Shown: positions 45,583 through 52,530 of the stretch, in pieces
Layout: every line of letters starts with the position of its first letter
How positions within the stretch are numbered: position 1 is the stretch's first letter
Assembly: GCF_029382255.1 (NCBI RefSeq)
Contig: NZ_JARLLG010000001.1
Location: 1,178,001 to 1,242,000, forward strand
Direction: 5' to 3'
Source: Isoptericola croceus
GTDB taxonomy: Bacteria; Actinomycetota; Actinomycetes; Actinomycetales; Cellulomonadaceae
Length of the DNA: 64,000 bases
The notes under the pieces: model-generated
What the model was told of the DNA's origin: nothing
What the model saw: the letters and a program-made list of their open reading frames with translations, nothing else
Databases searched by the model: none
Position numbers and translations under genes: made by a program

Positions 45583-46890
45583 ATGGATGGGACGACACGC
45601 GCCACTGAGCTGACAGCCGTCGAGATCTGCGCTGGTGCTGGCGGCCAGAGCCTAGGCCTCCACCTCGCCGGGTTCCGGCACACACTTGCGGTGGAACTGG
45701 ACCGCGACGCGGCCGAGACCCTCAAGCGCAACCTGTCGCGACTCGCGTCCGACGAAGGGCACCGGGAGCCGGTCGTCGCTGTCGGTGACGTCGCGGACGA
45801 GTCGGTGTGGGACCCCGCCGACCACGCGGGCGTCTCGCTGCTCGCAGGCGGCGTGCCGTGCCCGCCGTTCTCGATCGCCGGCAAGCAACTGGGCTCGTCC
45901 GACGAGCGCGACCTGTTCGCCTGGGCCGTCGAGGCGTCGGGGCGAATGCAGCCGGACGCCGTGCTCCTGGAGAACGTCCGCGGGCTGTCGATGCCGCGCT
46001 TCGCCGGGTATCGCCAGGCTGTGCTCGACCGGTTTGCCGAGCTCGGGTACCGGGCCGACTGGCGGCTGCTGGAGGCCAAGGACTTCGGAGTCCCGCAGCT
46101 GCGGCCCCGCTTCATCCTTGTTGCGCTGCGCGAAGAGTTCGCCCCGTACTTCTCCTGGCCCGAACCGACCCCGGCTGTGCAGACGGTGGGCGCTGCGCTG
46201 TATGACCTGATGGCGGCGAATGGCTGGGCGGGCGCGGAGGCCTGGGCGAAGAAGGCCGACCGCGTGGCCCCGACCATCGTCGGCGGTTCGAAGAAGCACG
46301 GCGGGCCCGACCTCGGCCCGACACGGGCGAAGCGCGAATGGCGCTCATTGGGCGTCGACGGGCTCGGGATCGCGGACGCAGCACCCGGTCCCGACACGCC
46401 GACCGACTTCGTCCCCAAGTTGACGAATGAGATGGTCGCGCGGATCCAGGGCTGGTCAGGTCCTGGGTACGAGTGGGACTTCGCCGAGCGCAAGGGCCGC
46501 AAGACGGCGACCTATCGCCAGATCGGCAATGCGTTCCCCCCGCCCGTGGCGCGCGCCGTCGGGATCGCCATCGCTTCGGCACTGCGCAAGGAGGGAAGCT
46601 CGACCGGCGACCACGGCGCTGGCAGCCACGACGAGGTGTACCGGGCGCTGCGCGAGCGCGGAGACTTCGTCTCGCTCGCGGTGCTGCGCAAGGCGCTCGG
46701 CGGAACCCTGGCCGACAGCGAGATCGAGCGCAGGATCGACTTCATCCGCCACGACTTCGAGGTCGAGGTGCGCTTGCGCGGCGGCACGCCCACATACAGG
46801 CTGGGAGAGTGGCGCGCCTTCCGGGGGCAGGAAGACCACGCCCGCCACGAGGCGTTCGCGGTCGACCGGCTGCGCTCGAAGATCAGCTAA
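45583..46890 (+). CDS. C5-cytosine DNA methyltransferase, cognate to the NaeI-type nuclease
   Basis: A 435-residue m5C methyltransferase: motif I VEICAGAGGQSLGLHLAGF, motif IV GGVPCPPFS with catalytic Cys93, motif VI LLENVRG, motif VIII QLRPRFILVAL, motif X YRQIGNAFPPPVA. A ~95-residue C-terminal extension (SHDEVYRALRERGDFVSLAV ... YRLGEWRAF) resembles a winged-helix domain. AGAATA sits close before the ATG with no ribosome site, so leaderless expression is likely. It presumably protects GCCGGC. Confidence 0.9.
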   Translation: MDGTTRATELTAVEICAGAGGQSLGLHLAGFRHTLAVELDRDAAETLKRNLSRLASDEGHREPVVAVGDVADESVWDPADHAGVSLLAGGVPCPPFSIAGKQLGSSDERDLFAWAVEASGRMQPDAVLLENVRGLSMPRFAGYRQAVLDRFAELGYRADWRLLEAKDFGVPQLRPRFILVALREEFAPYFSWPEPTPAVQTVGAALYDLMAANGWAGAEAWAKKADRVAPTIVGGSKKHGGPDLGPTRAKREWRSLGVDGLGIADAAPGPDTPTDFVPKLTNEMVARIQGWSGPGYEWDFAERKGRKTATYRQIGNAFPPPVARAVGIAIASALRKEGSSTGDHGAGSHDEVYRALRERGDFVSLAVLRKALGGTLADSEIERRIDFIRHDFEVEVRLRGGTPTYRLGEWRAFRGQEDHARHEAFAVDRLRSKIS

Positions 46891-46939
46891 GCCGGCTGGC
46901 CTCCGGCACCGGGCGAGCGACAAGTGGGAGAGTCCGGCC

Positions 46940-47884
46940 GTGGCGAAGAAGTTCAAACTCCCGGTCGGCTGGTACCGCTCGACCATCATCGACCTGGTCG
47001 ACAACTCACTCCCTCCGCTGCTCGGCAAGCTGACAGGCGACAATGCGTGGGCCTACGTGTACGCGATCACCATGTGGGCGGAGAGCGTCGGAGGGAAGGA
47101 CTACCTCCACATCGTCGAGTCCGACAAACTCAAGGCGCAGGCCGGGCGTGACCTCGCTGACCGCGCGGCGGGCTATCTCGCCGCGCACCTTGTCCCCGGC
47201 CGCAAATGCGACCCATTCAAAGTGGTCGACCAGATCGGCAAGGCGTACCTCGCCGAGCGGTCGACGCAGGGCTTCGCGCCCCCGCAGAAGAAGCGCGACC
47301 CGAACGTCACCGGCGCGGCATTTGAGACCTCACTCCAGGTGATCATCGGCAAACTTTGCGGAGTCACCCCGTCGCGTACGCCGGAGCTGCACACGTTGCA
47401 GGGCTTCGAGCTAGCCCCACAGGGGTATCACTCCCGGCCCGACCTCGTGCTCTTCGGACCCCGCGACTTCCGTCTTCTCATCTCGACGAAGTGGACGCTG
47501 CGCAAGGAGAGGATCGGCACGTATCTGCACGAGTCGTACTTCTACCGGCGACGCCGGCCCGATCTCCAGATCGCGTTCGGGATCAACGAGTTCCAGCCGA
47601 ACATCCTGCGCCACCTCAGCACCGATCCGCTCGTCGACCGCGTGTACCACGTGAACAAGCGGATGCTGCTCGACCTCTACGCGCCGTTCTCCGGCGTCTC
47701 TGCCGGGACAGACATTCCTCAGTCGGCGCTTACCGGGAATCACCGCCACGCAACGGAGTACCGGCGGTGGCTCCACATGCAGGACCACCTGTTCGACCTC
47801 ACCGACCTGTTCGCCGACATCACCGTCCTGATGAACACGCCCGCTCAGGTGCTCGACCCGGACGCGGACTCGACGGACGATTGA
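46940..47884 (+). CDS. Predicted PD-(D/E)xK-type nuclease accompanying the RM system
   Basis: A 314-residue protein from a GTG with GGGAGAG upstream. The segment GYHSRPDLVLFGPRDFRLLI then STKWTLRKERIG reads as a PD...xxK catalytic core, with Ser or Thr instead of the usual acidic residue before Lys. GAAFETSLQVIIGKL and SYFYRRRRPDLQIAFGINEF follow the layout of restriction-endonuclease folds. Not a family I can name. Placement between the methyltransferase and Vsr suggests an accessory or second restriction activity of the same cluster. Confidence 0.6.
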   Translation: MAKKFKLPVGWYRSTIIDLVDNSLPPLLGKLTGDNAWAYVYAITMWAESVGGKDYLHIVESDKLKAQAGRDLADRAAGYLAAHLVPGRKCDPFKVVDQIGKAYLAERSTQGFAPPQKKRDPNVTGAAFETSLQVIIGKLCGVTPSRTPELHTLQGFELAPQGYHSRPDLVLFGPRDFRLLISTKWTLRKERIGTYLHESYFYRRRRPDLQIAFGINEFQPNILRHLSTDPLVDRVYHVNKRMLLDLYAPFSGVSAGTDIPQSALTGNHRHATEYRRWLHMQDHLFDLTDLFADITVLMNTPAQVLDPDADSTDD

Positions 47885-47887
47885 GGC

Positions 47888-48370
47888 ATGACCGGGCGGC
47901 CGGAGTCGAGCGTGCGCACAAGACGCGCGGAGTCTGCCGTGACCTCGTATGCGTCGACGCCCGGCGTGCGCAGCAGGATGCAATTGCAGCGCACCCGTGA
48001 CACCGCACCCGAGTTGGCCGTTCGCCGCGTCCTGCACTCGCTTGGCCTGCGGTACCGCGTCGACCGTGCCCCGCTGCCGGGACTGCGGCGCAGGGCCGAC
48101 ATCGTGTTCGGCCCCGCGAGGGTTGCAGTCTTCATCGACGGGTGCTTCTGGCACGGCTGCCCCGAGCACGGCCGACGGGAGACGCGGGCGAACCCTGGCT
48201 ACTGGTCGGGCAAGATCGCACGGAACCGCGAGCGGGACGCGGACACCGACTTGCAGCTCGCCGAAGCCGGCTGGGCCGTCGTGCGTGTCTGGGAGCACGA
48301 GCCTCCGGCCGAGGTTGCGGAGCTCGTGGCGACGACGGTCGCGGCGAAGCGGGGCGAGATGCGCGGGTAG
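47888..48370 (+). CDS. vsr: Very-short-patch repair (Vsr) endonuclease
   Basis: A 160-residue Vsr protein: RSRMQLQRTRDTAPELAVRR, RADIVFGPARVAVFIDGCFW (catalytic Asp71), HGCPEHG with the zinc/active-site His-Cys set, and NPGYWSGKIARNRERD. Vsr nicks T:G mismatches produced by deamination of 5-methylcytosine and commonly accompanies C5 methyltransferases. It starts 3 bases after the nuclease gene: one four-gene RM operon. Confidence 0.9.
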   Translation: MTGRPESSVRTRRAESAVTSYASTPGVRSRMQLQRTRDTAPELAVRRVLHSLGLRYRVDRAPLPGLRRRADIVFGPARVAVFIDGCFWHGCPEHGRRETRANPGYWSGKIARNRERDADTDLQLAEAGWAVVRVWEHEPPAEVAELVATTVAAKRGEMRG

Positions 48371-48373
48371 CGC

Positions 48374-49276
48374 TCACGCTGCACCGTCTTCGGGTTCGGG
48401 GCTCCATCTGAGCAAGGCCGGATGACAGTCGGCCCACTGCTCGAGCGGTGCGTCGTCGAGCTCTAGGTAGCTGATGACGTGTTTGGCGGCCCTGTACACG
48501 CTGCCGCTTGCCGCTGCCAGCTGCCACCGGACCACGCCGGGCTCCGCGGTGAATCTGTGGTAGCGCCGATCATCTAGCTCTGTCACCTGTGTCTGGGCGC
48601 CGAGTTGGTACAGGGACGGGTGCGTGAACGTCGAGAGCATGTCGTAGAGGCCGCGCGCGCCCATTTGGGCCTGGCCGAAGTCGTTGACGGCCTTGCGCAG
48701 GCCAGAGTATGGCTCCCCGCCGATCGCCCAGTTGTTGAGCTCGTCGGCCTTGAACATCTCGGCATCGGGGAACACCTGCCGGGCCTGGCCGAGCACGGCC
48801 GTGCGCATCCCCTTCAGGGTCTTCGCGCGCTCACGATTGCCGAGATGCGTTTCAGCCGTCTTGGCCATGTGCAGGCTGACGACCCGCTCCATGTAGAACC
48901 GGGCGACGCGGCCCAGCGGCGTCGCGTCGGGACTCAGCAGCCAGGACGTGCGGCCGCAGTACTCCTCGAGGGACCTCGTCAGTGACCAGCCTGCGATGAC
49001 GATCTCTGGGCCGAGCAGACGGGCGAGAGCGCGGAGATGCTGCACGGCAGCGGTCACATAGACGACGGCGTCCTGAGCGATCGCCCGAGTCAGCTCCTGA
49101 GGAGCCTCGACCCCGGGCGGGAACAACCCAGCCTCGTGGGCGCACCGGCTCGTCGCGGGTGTCGCGTCCCCGCAGTGGGCCGCCACCGCGTCCCATGCCG
49201 ACGCGAGCTCGAGCATGCCCTCGGCCAGGTCCTCGTAGGAAATGCTCCTCTCGTCACTCTCTCGCCCGTCCTTCAT
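48374..49276 (-). CDS. Hypothetical protein of the defence cargo
   Basis: About 300 residues, mostly helical and soluble. Segments: YEDLAEGMLELASAWDAVAA, VYVTAAVQHLRALARLLGPE, SLTRSLEEYCGRTSWLLSPD, GLYDMLSTFTHPSLYQL. The pattern (HEPN-like RxxxH is not obvious) is seen in abundant actinobacterial hypotheticals; I name no family. It converges on vsr with only 3 bases between. ATG at 49276 or GTG at 49285. Confidence 0.55.
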   Translation of the reverse strand: MKDGRESDERSISYEDLAEGMLELASAWDAVAAHCGDATPATSRCAHEAGLFPPGVEAPQELTRAIAQDAVVYVTAAVQHLRALARLLGPEIVIAGWSLTRSLEEYCGRTSWLLSPDATPLGRVARFYMERVVSLHMAKTAETHLGNRERAKTLKGMRTAVLGQARQVFPDAEMFKADELNNWAIGGEPYSGLRKAVNDFGQAQMGARGLYDMLSTFTHPSLYQLGAQTQVTELDDRRYHRFTAEPGVVRWQLAAASGSVYRAAKHVISYLELDDAPLEQWADCHPALLRWSPEPEDGAA

Positions 49277-49381
49277 GCTGACCATCGTGGCACCGAGCCC
49301 GGGCGGGCCTGCCTGCCGCCAGTGCCCGACACCTTCTGGTCGGAACGGGTCCCTGACCGCTGGGTTCGAGCGGACGGCTTC

Positions 49382-49450
49382 CTACCGCCCCGTGTAGTAG
49401 TCGTCCCGGTCGTACAACCGCATCCGCTCCTCGTCGTACCGGGAGCGTCC
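49382..49450 (-). pseudogene. Duplicated 3' end of the tagged gene at 51835
   Basis: The minus strand reads RSRYDEERMRLYDRDDYYTG then R-stop. It matches the last ~23 codons of the gene ending at 51835 (ERMRMYGRDDYYTGR) with a 12-base deletion and a few changes. The two copies bracket 49450-51835 in direct orientation, so this block was probably inserted with duplication of the gene end. Confidence 0.7.
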
Positions 49451-49479
49451 AGACGGGTCGCGCCACTACGCTCCGGTTC

Positions 49480-50175
49480 GTGAACCTCGATTGGCCGAAC
49501 CTCGTCGCGGGCCTCGTGCTGGGTGTCTGTGGAACACTGCCGTTCTGGTACGCCGAGCGCCGAACTCGTCGCCGGGGAGTCGAGGCCGAGTGGACCGCTG
49601 CGGCGCGACGCATTGAACTTCTGCTGCATGACCGCCCGACTGCACGCGAACTGGAGTCGGTGACTAGTGAGTACCCACTTGACGACTGGCGCCGGACCCT
49701 GGGGCCAGCGGACTTTGAGCTGCTCGACGGCCTGCAGAACACGCTGTGGACGATCGAGGTCTTGGCAGCGAAGCACCAGAAGGCTGCTCAGTACTACTAC
49801 AAGGCTCGTGGTGTCACCCCGACGTTCATCGACGTCCAAGCCTGGGCGTTCAAGATGAGCTACGACGCGGCGAAGAGCGCCGTGGCGGACCCTGAGGTTC
49901 CCACCGCGCTCAAGGAGGAGATTGACCAACTTCAGCGGGATCCTGAGTACCGCGAGGCGGAGGGTCGCCTGCTCGATACGAATCTCCGGCTCGACGTCCT
50001 GTTGGTCGCGTTCATCAACAGAGCCAGGGAGCTCCGTCGAAACCAGTTTGCGGACGTGACGCGGCGGGAGCGACGCGCCGACACACGCCGACATCCAATC
50101 CGTACGATCTGGAGGAGCCTTTGTGGTGTCGGCAGAAAATTGCGCGACCGGCGGTCGACCCGGCAGAGGGCCTGA
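49480..50175 (+). CDS. Hypothetical N-terminally anchored protein
   Basis: A 231-residue protein with a GTG start. One N-terminal hydrophobic helix (NLVAGLVLGVCGTLPFWYAE) is followed by a basic stop-transfer (RRTRRRG), a long helical cytoplasmic part (VLAAKHQKAAQYYYKARGV; EEIDQLQRDPEYREAEGRLL) and a very basic tail (RRERRADTRRHP). Type III membrane topology; function unknown. Inside the block flanked by the duplicated 3' end. Confidence 0.55.
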   Translation: MNLDWPNLVAGLVLGVCGTLPFWYAERRTRRRGVEAEWTAAARRIELLLHDRPTARELESVTSEYPLDDWRRTLGPADFELLDGLQNTLWTIEVLAAKHQKAAQYYYKARGVTPTFIDVQAWAFKMSYDAAKSAVADPEVPTALKEEIDQLQRDPEYREAEGRLLDTNLRLDVLLVAFINRARELRRNQFADVTRRERRADTRRHPIRTIWRSLCGVGRKLRDRRSTRQRA

Positions 50176-50284
50176 TCGGCGGGTCGACCCCGACATTGAG
50201 AAGGGGGAGCACTGATCCCCACACCGCGCTCGGCGGCTGCCAGTTCCGGGCACTCCGCAGCGGCGCGAAGCTGACCGCAGCCTG

Positions 50285-50455
50285 CTAGCGGATCTTCCGC
50301 TGGGACTTGGCCACGGTGGCTTCGCGAACCTTCCGGAGGTTGCTCTCGTAGGCAGTGCGATCACTGCCGCGGACCACGCTGGGCTTCGCCTCGACGGTGG
50401 TGACGCGGCCATAGGTCGAGTACCTGCGCTTGCCCTGGGTCTCGCCAGTCATCAT
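50285..50455 (-). CDS. Small basic protein
   Basis: A 56-residue protein (MMTGETQGKRRYSTYGRVTT start, ending EATVAKSQRKIR) with GGGAGG upstream. Rich in Lys/Arg, possibly nucleic-acid binding. It lies 47 bases downstream of the membrane protein at 50503 on the same strand, probably one transcript. Confidence 0.5.
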   Translation of the reverse strand: MMTGETQGKRRYSTYGRVTTVEAKPSVVRGSDRTAYESNLRKVREATVAKSQRKIR

Positions 50456-50502
50456 CGCAACCTCCCGTCTGTAGTGGCCACCATAGCGTGACACCCTGAC
50501 GT

Positions 50503-51828
50503 TCACCTCCGCCTGAGCCAGCGGAGGAGCAACCCGAAACACACAGCAACTGCAGCAGCGGTGGAGGTGGCGAGTCCCGTCCACCAGAACATCGTGAACC
50601 ACGGATCCCGCAGCCCCCATGAAAGCGATGTGGCACTGAGCGCAAGAAGAGCTGCACAGGCCCCGATCACGACCCGGATCGGGCCTAGCAATGTGGAAGC
50701 GAGGGCGTGCTCGCGAACACCGAGGAAGATCGTCAGCAGCGCCGCCGGAAGTGCGAGGAGCAGGGTGCTCGGGTCGCCAGACGTCCGCAGGACGTCTTGG
50801 GCGCCCGGCAGTGTGAGCCCCAGCACGAAGAATGCCGACGTCACGACGGCCGTCATCGCTGCTACGCGGCTCGTTCCGCGGGACGTGGTCGTCAGAGCCG
50901 CGTACGCGGTGAAGGCATCTTTCGACTGGGTGCCAAACCGGCGGTCCGGATAGGAACCATGCACATGTGGCACCGGGCCATGGGGGCGCTCGATCCGCCC
51001 ACCGGACGCGTGCCCCGCCGCTGGTAGCTCTAGTTGGGCGCACTCGATCTCGGCCGGCAGGTGGAGCTCGAGGTGGTACGACTCTGCGTCGCCGATCCCG
51101 TTGACCGGAATCTTGAGCTCTGCGGGATCGACTCCGAGGCTCCCGCGGATCACGGAGAGCCATTCGAGGTCTTCGACCGTCGAGTACGTGGAGAACTTCA
51201 CCACCTGTCGGTGCCCTTGGAACTCCTCCGGCACGAGCGCGAACAGGAAGTACCCCGTGGCGAGGTCGTCGATCAGCGTCCAAGTCACGAGGCCGACGCG
51301 GTCTCGGGCCCCATCGTCCAGGACGGGGCGGCCGTCGAACTGCCCTGTGCAGTAGAGGTCGTTCGCGAGATCAGCTCCACTGGCCTCACTCATGACGATG
51401 CCGAGCAGAGCATCCAGCAGAGCTTCGTCGACGACCACATCGTCGATCTCCTGGAGCAGGAAGACTACGACCTGGAGTGCGAGCACCGCACTGTCGGTGA
51501 GCCCCAGGACGCTGAGCGCGCGCCCGTCTGCGTCAGTGATGTCGAAGTCGCGAAGCGGACCTTTGTCGAAGTGGGCGAGAGGTATCACCGTCGTCCCTGG
51601 CGTGCCGTCCCACCCGATCCGGCCGTCGACCGGCACGGTGAGGTCGATTGACATCCTGCGTCGGCCACGATCGCCAGAGTCGAGCCGCAGGCTATCGACG
51701 CGGCGGTGCTTCCACCCTTCAGGCGTGATGATCAGCCACGCAAGACCAGCGGGGCGTTGGCCGTCTGTGTCGCGGACGCGGTCCGCTAGCGAGTCGGCCA
51801 TCATCGGATCGACCACCGCCCGGGCCAA
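50503..51828 (-). CDS. Hypothetical protein with C-terminal four-helix membrane domain
   Basis: About 441 residues. The N-terminal ~290 are soluble and acidic (DLTVPVDGRIGWDGTPGTTV; LQEIDDVVVDEALLDALLGI; FSTYSTVEDLEWLSVIRGSL). Four hydrophobic helices follow (VAAMTAVVTSAFFVLGLTL, LLLALPAALLTIFLGV, IGACAALLALSATSLSWGL, TSTAAAVAVCFGLLLRWL). Soluble-sensor plus membrane-effector architecture is common among defence proteins, but I recognise no family. Start codon uncertain (51828 or a later ATG). Confidence 0.55.
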   Translation of the reverse strand: MARAVVDPMMADSLADRVRDTDGQRPAGLAWLIITPEGWKHRRVDSLRLDSGDRGRRRMSIDLTVPVDGRIGWDGTPGTTVIPLAHFDKGPLRDFDITDADGRALSVLGLTDSAVLALQVVVFLLQEIDDVVVDEALLDALLGIVMSEASGADLANDLYCTGQFDGRPVLDDGARDRVGLVTWTLIDDLATGYFLFALVPEEFQGHRQVVKFSTYSTVEDLEWLSVIRGSLGVDPAELKIPVNGIGDAESYHLELHLPAEIECAQLELPAAGHASGGRIERPHGPVPHVHGSYPDRRFGTQSKDAFTAYAALTTTSRGTSRVAAMTAVVTSAFFVLGLTLPGAQDVLRTSGDPSTLLLALPAALLTIFLGVREHALASTLLGPIRVVIGACAALLALSATSLSWGLRDPWFTMFWWTGLATSTAAAVAVCFGLLLRWLRRR

Positions 51829-51834
51829 CGAGCC

Positions 51835-52515
51835 TCAGCGCCCCGTGTAGTAGTCGTCGCGGCCGTACATCCGCATGCGCTCCTCGTCGCGGACCTCCTC
51901 GTACCGGGAACGAGGCCGCAGCTTCTCGTTGATCTCCGACCAGACGTTGCGGTCGTTCTCGTCCATCCACTCCGTGCCCGGCGCGCCGGCGTTCGGGTTG
52001 GTGGCCGACAGCAGCCAGCGCCGGTCGAGCTCGTCGAGCGTCGCCGTCTCGCCGGGGGCGACCTCGATGGGTGTGGCACGCAGCGCCTGGCGCTCCGGTT
52101 CGGGCAAGAACTTGGAGTCTAGGAGCATCTTGTGCAGCCGGAAGACGAGTCGGTACTCGGAGCCGTCGGGCTGCTGCTCGAAGGGCAGACCGCCCAGGCC
52201 CGCGTCCTCGTGACGATAGAGCGCGCCGTTGTACCAGTCCGTGTTGTGGCCCACCGCGTCGTCGGGGACCGGGACCGACAGCCAGAACCGACGCACCTGC
52301 TCGGCCGAGCGCGGCCGAGGCGGGAAGCGCAGCGAGCCTTCGGCGTTGTACCGGTCGATCGGGTCCTCGAGTGCTGCCATGCCGCCGTCGGCCTCCTGTA
52401 CGGGCAGGGTCCCGAACCGGCCGTCACGCTGCCGCGGCTGTGTCGCGGATGCGTCCAGTCCGCCGCGCTCTGCGCGGGGGGCTGGGTGCTGGCGGGGCTG
52501 CTCCATCGTGTGCAT
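51835..52515 (-). CDS. Tagged element protein T1 (N-terminal PR..DG.F tag)
   Basis: A 226-residue protein. Residues 26-49 (QPRQRDGRFGTLPVQEADGG, then MAAL) are the most divergent copy of the 24-residue tag shared with five other element proteins. The rest (RSAEQVRRFWLSVPVPDDAV; LVFRLHKMLLDSKFLPEPER; DDYYTGR end) has no recognised domain. GGGAGG precedes the ATG; the VirB6-like stop is 15 bases upstream, so it is co-transcribed with the transfer genes. Its 3' end is duplicated at 49382. Confidence 0.65.
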   Translation of the reverse strand: MHTMEQPRQHPAPRAERGGLDASATQPRQRDGRFGTLPVQEADGGMAALEDPIDRYNAEGSLRFPPRPRSAEQVRRFWLSVPVPDDAVGHNTDWYNGALYRHEDAGLGGLPFEQQPDGSEYRLVFRLHKMLLDSKFLPEPERQALRATPIEVAPGETATLDELDRRWLLSATNPNAGAPGTEWMDENDRNVWSEINEKLRPRSRYEEVRDEERMRMYGRDDYYTGR

Positions 52516-52530
52516 ACGTCCTCCCGGAGA

